From the NCBI RefSeq assembly GCF_030849025.1, contig NZ_CP118224.1:2402001-2466000 (forward strand): 64,000 bases of DNA. The letters are read 5' to 3'. The translations under genes were made by a program, and so were the position numbers. This document shows, piece after piece, positions 46,595 to 54,518 of the stretch. The notes under the pieces were generated by a model, which was given only the letters and a program-made list of their open reading frames with translations, searched no databases and was not told the origin of the DNA. This stretch comes from Oceanimonas pelagia. Lineage in GTDB: Bacteria > Pseudomonadota > Gammaproteobacteria > Enterobacterales > Aeromonadaceae. How positions within the stretch are numbered: the first letter of the stretch is position 1; each line of letters opens with the position of its first letter.

Positions 46595-47074
46595 TCAGAG
46601 GTAAAACGCCAGCCCCTGCAGGCAGGCCAGGGCAAACAGGCCGGCAATCAGATCGTCGAGCATAATGCCGAATCCGCCGTGTACCCGGCGATCGAACCAG
46701 CCGATGGGCCAGGGTTTGACCATGTCGAAAAAACGGAACAGCACAAAGCCGATGGCGATCCACTGCCAGCCCGCCGGGGCCGCCAGCATGGTGACACCAA
46801 AGCCGATGAACTCGTCCCACACAATGGCGCCGTGATCGTGCCGGCCAATGGCAGCGGTAGCGGCATTGCAGATCTTTATGCCGGCGACAAAGCCCACCAC
46901 CAGCAGGGCCACATAGAGCCACAGCGGCAGGCCGGCCATCAGCAGGTAGAACGGAATCGCCGCCAGGGTGCCCATGGTGCCCGGCATCACCGGGCTTAAG
47001 CCAGAGCCAAAGCCCAGGGCCAGCAGGTGCAACGGGTTGGACAGCTTCAGCGCCGCCAGCTCGGGCTTTCTCAT
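46595..47074 (-). CDS. pgpA: Phosphatidylglycerophosphatase A
   Basis: 159-residue membrane enzyme that dephosphorylates phosphatidylglycerol phosphate. Typical PgpA motifs are GFGSGLSPVMPGTMGTLAAIP near the N terminus and RFFDMVKPWPIGWFDRR and GFGIMLDDLIAG near the C terminus, which carry the acidic residues. It overlaps thiL by ATGA. Confidence 0.96.
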   Translation of the reverse strand: MRKPELAALKLSNPLHLLALGFGSGLSPVMPGTMGTLAAIPFYLLMAGLPLWLYVALLVVGFVAGIKICNAATAAIGRHDHGAIVWDEFIGFGVTMLAAPAGWQWIAIGFVLFRFFDMVKPWPIGWFDRRVHGGFGIMLDDLIAGLFALACLQGLAFYL

Positions 47075-48039
47075 TCGCCCCCCCGAAAATGATCCCAGCT
47101 GCTGGCGTTCAGCTCATGGGGCTTGCCCTCGGCCATCAGCTCCACCCCGGGCTCGCCGGCCACCATGCGTCCGATGCGGGTGAACTTCACCCCGCAATGG
47201 GCCAGGGCGGTTTCCAGCTGACCCCGGTGTACCTCGGGCACGGTAAAGCACAGCTCGTAGTCGTCGCCGCCGGTCAGGGCCAGTTGCCAAGCCTGCTCCT
47301 GACCGACAGTGTCGGTCATGGCCTGGCTCAGGGGCAGTTGCTCCAGCTCAAGCTGGGCACGCACCCCGGAGGCTTTGGTAATGTGACCCAGATCGCCGAG
47401 CAGGCCATCGGACAAGTCCAGGGCGCTGGAGGCGATGTCGCGCAGGGCCTGCCCCGCCAGAATGCGCGGATGCGGATGCTCGAACTTGTTGCGCACAAAG
47501 GCCAGGTGCGGCTCGCGCACTTCAATGTTGCCCAGCTGCTGCTGCAGCCCCAGGGCCGCATCCCCCAGGGTACCGGTCACATAAATGCCGTCGCCGGCCC
47601 GGGCGCCGTTGCGACGCAGGCCCTTGCCCTCCGGCAGGGTACCGTGCACGGTCACGGTGATCGACAGCGGCCCCTTGGTCATGTCGCCGCCCACCAGCGC
47701 TACGTTGTAATATTCCGCCAGTTCAAAGAAGCCTTCGCAAAAGCCCCTGATCCAGGCTTCATCGGCCTTCGGCAGGGTCAGCGCCAGCGACACCCAGCAG
47801 GGATCGGCGCCCATGGCCGCCAGATCCGACAGGTTCACCGCCAGCGCCCGGTGACCAAGGGCCACGGGGTCCATGTCGGCAAAGAAATGTACGTCCGCCA
47901 CCAGGGTGTCGGTGCTCACCGCCAGGGTGGTATGGGGCGGCATTTGCAACAGGGCGCAGTCATCACCCGGGCCCATGATCACGTCCTTGCGACCACTGTG
48001 ACCGGTAAAATATTGTTTTATTATTTCAAATTCATTCAT
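47071..48039 (-). CDS. thiL: Thiamine-monophosphate kinase
   Basis: Last step to thiamine diphosphate. 322 residues from ATG 48039 (MNEFEIIKQYFTG). ATP/Mg-binding motifs include GPGDDCALL, STDTLVADVHF and GGDMTKGPLSITVT. No Shine-Dalgarno sequence is visible; the start lies about 10 bases downstream of the nusB terminator hairpin. The order nusB-thiL-pgpA is conserved in gammaproteobacteria. Confidence 0.96.
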   Translation of the reverse strand: MNEFEIIKQYFTGHSGRKDVIMGPGDDCALLQMPPHTTLAVSTDTLVADVHFFADMDPVALGHRALAVNLSDLAAMGADPCWVSLALTLPKADEAWIRGFCEGFFELAEYYNVALVGGDMTKGPLSITVTVHGTLPEGKGLRRNGARAGDGIYVTGTLGDAALGLQQQLGNIEVREPHLAFVRNKFEHPHPRILAGQALRDIASSALDLSDGLLGDLGHITKASGVRAQLELEQLPLSQAMTDTVGQEQAWQLALTGGDDYELCFTVPEVHRGQLETALAHCGVKFTRIGRMVAGEPGVELMAEGKPHELNASSWDHFRGGE

Positions 48040-48047
48040 AGAAAATG

Positions 48048-48078
48048 AAAAGCCAGCGTTCAGCTGGCTTTTTTCCCA
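48048..48078 (-). terminator. Terminator-like hairpin between nusB and thiL
   Basis: AAAAGCCAGC and GCTGGCTTTT pair around GTTCA, with A and T tracts on both sides. It could end nusB transcripts or attenuate thiL-pgpA. Confidence 0.75.
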
Positions 48079-48088
48079 ATGCATCTCG

Positions 48089-48499
48089 TTATTTTTTCAA
48101 CTGCTTGACGACCTTGTCGAGCACACCATTCACAAACTTGTGACTGTCTTCGGCGGCGAACGCCTTGGCCAGCTCGATGGCTTCGTTAATCACGACCCGA
48201 TAAGGCACGTCTTCACGCCGGGTCAGCTCGTAGCAGGCCAACCTCAGCACCGCCTTGTCTACCATGTCGAGCTCGGCCAGCGGGCGCGACAGGTAAGGGG
48301 AAAAGACGCCATCCAGTTCGCTGGCATGCACCGACACACCAAACAGCAGGTCACGGAAGTAGTCCATGTCCACGCCCTTGGTGTCCTGCTCCAGGGCAAA
48401 CTGCTGGGCAATGTCGGCCACGTTGTCTTTGGTCATTTGCCACTGGTAAATGGCCTGGGTGGCGAGTCGGCGGGCCTTGCGGCGTTCAGACGGTTTCAA
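48089..48499 (-). CDS. nusB: Transcription antitermination factor NusB
   Basis: 136-residue all-helical RNA-binding protein that acts with NusE at boxA in rRNA transcription. N-terminal [20 protein letters not shown] contains the arginine-rich boxA-binding region; the C-terminal [25 protein letters not shown] is highly conserved. It follows ribH by 13 bases. Confidence 0.97.
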   Translation of the reverse strand: MKPSERRKARRLATQAIYQWQMTKDNVADIAQQFALEQDTKGVDMDYFRDLLFGVSVHASELDGVFSPYLSRPLAELDMVDKAVLRLACYELTRREDVPYRVVINEAIELAKAFAAEDSHKFVNGVLDKVVKQLKK

Positions 48500-48512
48500 T
48501 GCAGTACTCCTC

Positions 48513-48980
48513 TCAGTCCAGCTGCTGCAGGACGTTAATCATTTCCAGCGCGCTCAGGGCCGCTTCCGCGCCCTTGTTACCCGCCTTGGTGCCGGCGCGC
48601 TCGATGGCTTGTTCAATGTTTTCGGTGGTCAGCACGCCAAAGGCGATGGGCACTTCGTACTCCATCATCACGCCGGCCATGCCCTTGCTGTTTTCGTTGG
48701 CCACCAGATCGAAGTGATAGGTGCCGCCGCGGATCACGCAGCCCAGGGCCACGATGGCGTCGTACTTGCCGGTTTTGGCCAGCTTTTTACAGGCCAGGGC
48801 GATTTCCACCGCGCCCGGTACCCGTACCAGGGTAATGTTGTCGTCCTTGACCTGACCCTGACGCTTGAGCACGTCCAGGGCACCGGCCACCAGGCTGTCG
48901 TTGATAAAGCTGTTGAAGCGGGCGACCACGATGGCCACTTTGGCCTCGGGTGCGGCCATCAGCCCTTCGATTACCTTCAT
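48513..48980 (-). CDS. ribH: 6,7-dimethyl-8-ribityllumazine synthase
   Basis: 155 residues from ATG 48980 (AAGGATTCCC upstream; the longer frame is not used). Riboflavin pathway enzyme condensing the RibB product with the pyrimidine intermediate. Motifs are [32 protein letters not shown], the catalytic-histidine segment [14 protein letters not shown] and [20 protein letters not shown]. Usually adjacent to ribBA or ribD; here separated from the other rib genes by about 8 kb. Confidence 0.97.
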   Translation of the reverse strand: MKVIEGLMAAPEAKVAIVVARFNSFINDSLVAGALDVLKRQGQVKDDNITLVRVPGAVEIALACKKLAKTGKYDAIVALGCVIRGGTYHFDLVANENSKGMAGVMMEYEVPIAFGVLTTENIEQAIERAGTKAGNKGAEAALSALEMINVLQQLD

Positions 48981-49070
48981 GGGAATCCTTGTTAGCAGAA
49001 AAGTGCGCACATTCTAGCACAATCGGCGATTGACAAAAGCCTCGCCCGCCCCGTGGCTCGGCCCACGAAC

Positions 49071-49991
49071 CTAGTCGCTGGTGTAGGTGGTTGCCTTGCC
49101 GGCATCATCCTGCCGTTGCAACAGGCACAGCCGGGTTTCTCCTGGCATCTCGATATGGGCGTTTTCCAGGGTCCGCTTGATGGTGCCGATCACTCGGGCG
49201 TGAGTCTGGGTGACCGCACTCTGCCGGCTGTCGGTCCACCAGCGTACACGAATGGTGACCCAGCTGGCCGCTAAGTCCCAGGGCAGTGCCTGCACGCCCG
49301 GCTCCCGGCTGACCCCTTCCACCTGCGCCACCGCCTGTGCCAGCAGCTCGCAGGCCAGTCCGAGATCGTCCCCATAGCCAATGCCCACGTCATACTGACT
49401 GCGCCGCTGCTCATAGGCGGTTTTCACCAGCACCGCATGGGTATAGATGTCGCTGTTGGGGATCACGATGCGCCGGCCATCATGGGTTTTGATAATGGTG
49501 GCCCGGGTTTCAATCCGCTCCACCGTGCCATGGTGTCCGCTGACCTCGATCTGATCGCGAATGTTAAAGGGCTGACGCAACAGGATCAGCAGCCCGGCCA
49601 GCCAGTTTTGCAGAATGTCCTTGAAGGCAAAGCCGATGGCCACCGAGCTCACCCCCAGGCCGGCGATCAGATCCCCGGGTTTCAGGCTGGGGATCACTAT
49701 GGTCGCCGCCAGCAGCACGCCCAGCAGCACCATGGCCCACTTTACAAAGCCGCCCAGCACCTCCCCCAGGTTTTCCCGCTGTCGCCGCCGGGCATGAGTC
49801 TGCACCAGCCGCCGTGCCAGCGTCGCCAGGCCGTAAAACAACACCACAACCAGCAGGGCCACCACCATGTTGGGTACCAGCCGCACGGCGCCGTCGAGCC
49901 AGCTGTCAAGCCGCTCCATGATCACGCCGGGATCCATGTCGATTTGCCGGAATTGTTCCTGGCCACCGGCCGCCTTGTCGTGCTCCGCCAT
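49071..49991 (-). CDS. MscS-family mechanosensitive channel
   Basis: 306 residues from ATG 49991, chosen because GGGGGAGGG directly precedes it; the frame stays open 144 bases further. Three hydrophobic segments, with the pore-lining helix SLKPGDLIAGLGVSSVAIGFAFKDILQNWLAGLLILLRQPF and the conserved NSDIYTHAV-like segment (VIPNSDIYTHAVLV) of the beta domain. Acts as a tension valve in the inner membrane under osmotic downshock. Confidence 0.92.
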   Translation of the reverse strand: MAEHDKAAGGQEQFRQIDMDPGVIMERLDSWLDGAVRLVPNMVVALLVVVLFYGLATLARRLVQTHARRRQRENLGEVLGGFVKWAMVLLGVLLAATIVIPSLKPGDLIAGLGVSSVAIGFAFKDILQNWLAGLLILLRQPFNIRDQIEVSGHHGTVERIETRATIIKTHDGRRIVIPNSDIYTHAVLVKTAYEQRRSQYDVGIGYGDDLGLACELLAQAVAQVEGVSREPGVQALPWDLAASWVTIRVRWWTDSRQSAVTQTHARVIGTIKRTLENAHIEMPGETRLCLLQRQDDAGKATTYTSD

Positions 49992-50205
49992 ACCCTCCCC
50001 CTGCCAGTGCCTGACCGTTCTTCCTCTCTGTAAAGCGTAGGTCAGCCGAGCCATGCCCAGGCTCATAAAGAAGCGCCAGCGCGGGTGGGCAAGCCCCAGC
50101 AAATGCCTTAGAGTAAGCCGACGTTCGGCAACCATCCGGTTGTTCGGCTTTCCGGCGATTCCGCCGCGCAGTTCGTCTTTACATCAAGTTAATCGAGGGA
50201 TATTT

Positions 50206-51102
50206 ATGCTGCCGGAACGGCGCGGTGACCTGCTTATTCTGACCGCCACCCTGCTGGCCTCGGCCGGCTGGCTGTTTTCCAAGGAGGCCATCACCGCCCT
50301 GCCGCCGGCGGGTTTTGTGGGCTGGCGCTTTCTGCTGGCTGCGCTCATTCTGCTGCCCTTTTGCCAGCGCCGGCTGCGGGCCACCTCCCCTGCCAACCTG
50401 CTGAAAACCGCGGCCATTGGGCTGGTGATGACCCTGAACCTGATTTTCTGGATTCAGGCCGTGGCCCACAGCGAGGGCATAGGCGAAGGGGCCTTTATCA
50501 TGAGCCTGGCCATGCTGATGGTGCCGCCCCTGACCTGGCTGCTGTTCAGGGAACGGCCCGGCCGTCCGTTCTGGCTGGCCCTGCCCATTGCCGTGAGCGG
50601 GCTGTTTTTGCTGACCTCGGGTAACGGCCTGTCGCTCTCCCTCGGGCAGTTACTGTTCTTGCTGGCCTCGCTGTCGCTGGCGCTGTATTTCAGCCTGAAC
50701 AGCCGCTTTGCCCGGCGGGTGGATCCCATGGCGCTCACCTGTGTGCAGCTGGGCGTGACCGGAATCATGCACCTCATCTACTCCGCCCTGTTTGAACAAT
50801 GGCCGGCGCAGGTGCCCGGCCATGTCTGGGGCTGGTTTGCCGCCAGCGTCCTGCTGGCCACCTCACTGCGCTTTTTCTGCCAGAGCGCCGGGCAGAAATA
50901 CAGCCATGTGGCCAATGCCGCGCTGATCATGATGCTGGAGCCGGTATGGACCGTGCTGATCAGCCTGTTCTGGTATCAGGAGCCGATGCCGCCCCAGAAG
51001 GTACTGGGCTGTGTGCTGATTTTGCTGGCGCTGCTCAGCTTTCGCAGCCGGCCGCTGTACGAGTGGTATCGCAACCGCCGGGCAATGCGAATGGTACGCT
51101 GA
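50206..51102 (+). CDS. EamA/DMT-family transporter
   Basis: 298-residue drug/metabolite-type transporter with ten hydrophobic segments in two EamA halves. Start ATG 50206 follows CGAGGGATATTT. Typical features are ASAGWLFSKEAI in helix 1, WRFLLAAL, and in the second half NAALIMMLEPVWTVLISLFWYQE. The substrate is unknown. It is divergent from mscS. Confidence 0.88.
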   Translation: MLPERRGDLLILTATLLASAGWLFSKEAITALPPAGFVGWRFLLAALILLPFCQRRLRATSPANLLKTAAIGLVMTLNLIFWIQAVAHSEGIGEGAFIMSLAMLMVPPLTWLLFRERPGRPFWLALPIAVSGLFLLTSGNGLSLSLGQLLFLLASLSLALYFSLNSRFARRVDPMALTCVQLGVTGIMHLIYSALFEQWPAQVPGHVWGWFAASVLLATSLRFFCQSAGQKYSHVANAALIMMLEPVWTVLISLFWYQEPMPPQKVLGCVLILLALLSFRSRPLYEWYRNRRAMRMVR

Positions 51103-51106
51103 AGCG

Positions 51107-51205
51107 TGGCCGCCATTCCCACGCAGGCGAAAGTCCGGAAGCCCGGCACCGGACTGTGCAACCGTACCGGGCCACATATGGCCCCCGTCTTCGCGGGACA
51201 ACGTT
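51107..51205. repeat. Composite dispersed repeat, copy 2
   Basis: CATTCCCACGCAGGCGAAAG, then AAGCCCGGCACCGG, CTGTGCAACC, TACCGGGCC, and GCCCCCGTCTTCGCGGG. It lies at the convergent ends of the EamA gene and hopJ. Confidence 0.6.
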
Positions 51206-51551
51206 ACTCTTTCGGCGTCAGCGCGTCGCCGCTGAACTCGATGCCCGTCCAGCCGGTTTTGATAAAGTTGCGAATGTTCTGGTGATCGTCGCCGTCCGGG
51301 TTGCCCAGCACATCGTCACGGTAGAAGGCACCAAAGCAGGCCAGGGTTTCCTGCTCGTTAAAGCCCTGCAGCCGGGCAAAGGCAAACAGCTTGCAGGAGC
51401 CGTTGTTCTGACCGGCCTCATTGTGCTGATCACCATTGGTAAAGGCCACCGGGGTAAAGTCGTAGAGGCTGTCGATAAGCCCCATCACCTCGGCAAATTC
51501 AATGGTTTCGGGCGCCTCGGCCAGCTTTTTCTGCAGTTGGTTAATGTTCAT
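51204..51551 (-). CDS. HopJ-family protein (PF08888 type)
   Basis: 115 residues. Members of this family are named after a Pseudomonas effector candidate but are widespread as single housekeeping genes in gammaproteobacteria; nothing here indicates secretion (no secretion genes nearby). Visible features are IDSLYDFTPVAFTNGDQHNEAGQNNGSCKLFAFA-like core and QETLACFGAFYRDDVLGNPDGDDHQNIRNF. Function unknown. Confidence 0.85.
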   Translation of the reverse strand: MNINQLQKKLAEAPETIEFAEVMGLIDSLYDFTPVAFTNGDQHNEAGQNNGSCKLFAFARLQGFNEQETLACFGAFYRDDVLGNPDGDDHQNIRNFIKTGWTGIEFSGDALTPKE

Positions 51552-51567
51552 GGGTTTCCTTATTACG

Positions 51568-52227
51568 TCAGTGCAGTGCCAGACAACGGCACAGAAAACG
51601 GGCGATATCGGCTATCTCCTCGGCGCACACGGCGTGGGCCATGGGATAGCGGTGGTATTCGGGCACATGGCCGAGTTGTTCCAGGGCACGGCAGGCACGC
51701 AGGCCCAGTTGCTCGCTCACCACCGGATCCTGGCTGCCGTGCAGCACCAGAATGGGCAGGTCGCGGCTGGCCTCGCTCGGCACCACGCTGCCGGCGGTAG
51801 CAAAATAGGTGGACATGGCAATCAGCCCACCCAGGGGCTTGTGAAAGCTCAGGGCCGCTTCATAGGCCACCGCGCCGCCCTGGGAGAACCCCGCCAGCAC
51901 AATGCGCCGGCTGTCGATGCCGGCGGCGATCTGCTGTTCAACCAGCTCAATCACCGCCGCCGCCGAGGCCCGGAGCTGGGTTTCATCCACCTTGCGGTCA
52001 ATGTCCATGGCCAGAATGTCGTACCAGGCGGGCATCGCCAGGCCACCGTTGATGGTCACCGGCATGGCCGGTGCATGAGGGAACACAAAGCGCACCGCCG
52101 CATTCGGCGGCAGCTTCAGTTCGGGCACGATGGGGGCAAAATCGTGGCCGTCGGCGCCCAGGCCGTGCAGCCAGATCACACAGGCGTCAGGGCGCTCACC
52201 GAGGGTTCGTTCAACACAGGGCAACAT
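51568..52227 (-). CDS. Alpha/beta-hydrolase carboxylesterase (phospholipase/carboxylesterase family)
   Basis: 219 residues from ATG 52227 with CGGAGTCTGACC upstream. The nucleophile elbow is LAGFSQGGAVAYEAAL (GxSxG); WLHGLGADGHDFAPIVPEL is the oxyanion region; the catalytic Asp is in HGSQDPVVS and the His in YPMAHAV. It overlaps the end of hutD by 17 bases. Natural substrate unknown. Confidence 0.92.
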   Translation of the reverse strand: MLPCVERTLGERPDACVIWLHGLGADGHDFAPIVPELKLPPNAAVRFVFPHAPAMPVTINGGLAMPAWYDILAMDIDRKVDETQLRASAAAVIELVEQQIAAGIDSRRIVLAGFSQGGAVAYEAALSFHKPLGGLIAMSTYFATAGSVVPSEASRDLPILVLHGSQDPVVSEQLGLRACRALEQLGHVPEYHRYPMAHAVCAEEIADIARFLCRCLALH

Positions 52228-52765
52228 GGTCAGACTCCGCATCAGGGTAGAGGGTAATGTCCACCAGCACACCGTCGTGCTCGGCGGTGAGAGAAAATGC
52301 CTCGTCCGGCGCCACTATCCACAACCGGGGCTCACCGCCGTGCAGATACAGCAGCCGGGCCTGAGGCGCCTGGCTGAAACAGGCATCGCCGGCCCGCAGG
52401 GGCAGCACCTCAAGGGTGGCCCGCCCCCAGTCCCGCCGGGTCATCAGGTTGAAATCGAGACACTCCCCGTTCAGCAAGCGGCAGTGAACGGGCTCGTCTC
52501 CGGAAAAGGCTATTGGCTCAAACGGCCGCTTCAGCACCCGAGTGCCGCTGGCCATGGCCAGCTCAACACCGTCTCCCTCCAGCAGCATCAGCACCCGGTC
52601 GATACCGGGAAAGCATGAAAAGGGGCCATTTTGCCCCACTCGGGCCGTGGACAGGCGCACGGCAAAATCGCCCTCGGCCGGAAGCCGCAACAGCTCGCAG
52701 GTAGTGCCGCCGCCGTTTTTCCAGGGCATGTCGGTAAAATGTGCCGATGTCAGCAGGGTGGCCAT
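52211..52765 (-). CDS. hutD: HutD family protein
   Basis: 184-residue cupin-like protein. The HutD signature is at the N terminus: DMPWKNGGGTTCELL, then FSCFPGIDRVLMLLEGDG. In Pseudomonas HutD limits histidine-utilisation (hut) expression. No hut genes occur here, so this copy may have a different role. Confidence 0.85.
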   Translation of the reverse strand: MATLLTSAHFTDMPWKNGGGTTCELLRLPAEGDFAVRLSTARVGQNGPFSCFPGIDRVLMLLEGDGVELAMASGTRVLKRPFEPIAFSGDEPVHCRLLNGECLDFNLMTRRDWGRATLEVLPLRAGDACFSQAPQARLLYLHGGEPRLWIVAPDEAFSLTAEHDGVLVDITLYPDAESDHVALC

Positions 52766-52801
52766 GTTGCCGCTCTCACAATAATGGTTCGGGCCGGTCG
52801 C

Positions 52802-53584
52802 TCAGGCGCCGGCCAGGTGCAGCCGATCCCGGCCGGCGTTTTTGGCGCCAATCAGCAGCTGATCGGCCCGCCGCAGGGTGTCGTCCAGCGTCTCGTGGGG
52901 CTGGTGGGTAGTCAGGCCAGCACTGACCGTGAGCCGCAGGGCAGGCACTTCATCCACCACCAGCTCTCGCACCGCGGTCATGATCCGTCTCAGCAGGGCG
53001 CCGGCCGGCTCCAGGGCGGTGTGGGGCAGCAGCAGCACAAATTCTTCACCGCCCCAGCGGGCACACAGATCCTGAGTGCGCAGCTGGCCGGCCAGGGTTT
53101 CCGCCAGCCGGCACAACACCCGATCGCCGGTGTCGTGGCCGTAAGTGTCGTTGATGCGCTTGAAATGATCCACGTCCAGCATGGCCAGGGCAAAGGCGGG
53201 CTGGCCGCGCCGGCAGCGGGCCTGCTCGTCGTGCAACCGCTCCATCAGCTGACGGCGGTTGGCCAGCCCGGTGAGCGGATCCCGCAGCGCCGCCTGGCGC
53301 AGCTGATCGTTCAGCTCCAGCAGGCTGCGCTGGTAACGATCGGAAATACGGGTGATCTTGTCCAGCCGCTTTAGCTGGCGATCGTATTGTTGCAGCAGAT
53401 CCTGGTTGCGGGAAATCGCCACGCAGTAGCTGCTGTCGGAAATGCGCAGCAACCGCTCCAGCCGAATGCGCTGCTCCCGGTTGCGCTCCGCCAGGGCCGC
53501 CACCAGCGGCAGCAGCGGATTGTGCCGGTGTGCTGGATCGGCCAGCAGCCGCTCCAGCTCCTCTTCCGAGGGCAGTTCAGCCAT
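52802..53584 (-). CDS. siaD: Diguanylate cyclase SiaD-like
   Basis: 260 residues from ATG 53584, whose start overlaps the siaC stop by 8 bases. A helical stalk (residues 1-100) is followed by a GGDEF domain with active-site GGEEF (RWGGEEFVLLLP) and DVDHFKRINDTYGHDTGD. An RxxD inhibitory site (RTQD) stands five residues before GGEEF, so feedback inhibition by c-di-GMP is expected. In Pseudomonas SiaD activity depends on binding of unphosphorylated SiaC to its stalk. Confidence 0.9.
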   Translation of the reverse strand: MAELPSEEELERLLADPAHRHNPLLPLVAALAERNREQRIRLERLLRISDSSYCVAISRNQDLLQQYDRQLKRLDKITRISDRYQRSLLELNDQLRQAALRDPLTGLANRRQLMERLHDEQARCRRGQPAFALAMLDVDHFKRINDTYGHDTGDRVLCRLAETLAGQLRTQDLCARWGGEEFVLLLPHTALEPAGALLRRIMTAVRELVVDEVPALRLTVSAGLTTHQPHETLDDTLRRADQLLIGAKNAGRDRLHLAGA

Positions 53585-53954
53585 GGGGCAGAACCTCAAA
53601 GGGGAAGCTGCAGTCTTCCCGGAATTCCTCGGCCAGCTCTTCGACCCGCTCGTTATCCGGGTCAAAGAACCACTGCACCGCCACGTTCCGGTTTTTTTCA
53701 AAGGCCGCTTCCAGCAGATCGAAGATGTCCATCATGGCCTTGACGCTGCTGGTGTTCATGTACATCAGGTGCAGCTCCAGCCGCAGGGCTCCGGCGGACT
53801 CCTCCAGGTATTGCTCAATCCAGCCAATAACCTCATGAAAAAATTCAAAGGAGTTTTCCGGATAGGAATCCCCTTTCATCACCACAGTGCCCAGCACCGG
53901 ATCGCAGACGATATCCGGGGTCGACTGGGTACCGGTTATTACCAGTGTGTTCAT
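53577..53954 (-). CDS. siaC: SiaC-like phospho-switch protein (DUF1987)
   Basis: 125 residues from ATG 53954; an ATG six codons earlier (53972) is also possible. With the chosen start the phospho-threonine of YMNTSSVKAMMDIFDLLE is residue 68, the number known for the Pseudomonas protein. GTQSTPDI and the C-terminal ELAEEFREDCSFPFEV are highly conserved. SiaB phosphorylates and SiaA dephosphorylates this residue; the dephosphorylated form activates SiaD. Confidence 0.9.
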   Translation of the reverse strand: MNTLVITGTQSTPDIVCDPVLGTVVMKGDSYPENSFEFFHEVIGWIEQYLEESAGALRLELHLMYMNTSSVKAMMDIFDLLEAAFEKNRNVAVQWFFDPDNERVEELAEEFREDCSFPFEVLPHG

Positions 53955-53975
53955 TGCCAGTTCCGTATTCATAAC

Positions 53976-54518
53976 TTACACCACCGCCAGAATGCTTAAA
54001 AAACCGCGCCCGTTCCCCACGTCCACCAGCCGGGCGGTCACGGGCAGGGCCGACTTACGCGCCACGTCCAGCAGCCCCAGGCCGGCGCCGCTGCTGCCCT
54101 GCTCATTGCGGGGCTGGCGCAACTGGGTCTTGTAGGCCGCCCTGAGTTCGCGCTTGTCCATGGCTGCCAGGGTCGCAATGCGGTCGCACAGGGCCTGACC
54201 GTCCGCCAGCTCCACCAGGTTGCCGGCCATCACCTGGTAGTGGCCGTCTTCACCACCGGCGACCACCACGGTAGCCGAGCCGTCCCGCTCGCCGTAGTTC
54301 ATGCGGCTGGCGTAATGGCGAATGTTCTGGGTCAGCTCGATATAAACGCCAAATACGTCCATGGCGGCGCCGGGCTGGGCATTGTCGGCCTGCAGATAAT
54401 TTCGCAGCGCCTTGCCGATCTCTTCGATCAGGCCCCGGGAGATGGGGCCGTTGAAGCACAGCAAAATGCGGTTTAGATTAAACTGCTCGCGTATCGACAG
54501 CAGGTCTATGCCTTGCAT
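53976..54518 (-). CDS. siaB: SiaB-like protein kinase
   Basis: 180-residue GHKL-type kinase of the SiaB family (DUF6272). ATP-site-like features are ELTQNIRHYASR (N box) and EQGSSGAGLGLLDVARKS (G box). ATG 54518 has AAGGAGTAACC. It lies within the 3' end of siaA, overlapping by 41 bases. Confidence 0.9.
   Translation of the reverse strand: MQGIDLLSIREQFNLNRILLCFNGPISRGLIEEIGKALRNYLQADNAQPGAAMDVFGVYIELTQNIRHYASRMNYGERDGSATVVVAGGEDGHYQVMAGNLVELADGQALCDRIATLAAMDKRELRAAYKTQLRQPRNEQGSSGAGLGLLDVARKSALPVTARLVDVGNGRGFLSILAVV

Noticed and set aside
51204..51551. HopJ gene as evidence of type III secretion
   Set aside because: The family is widespread in non-pathogens as a housekeeping gene and no secretion genes are near.
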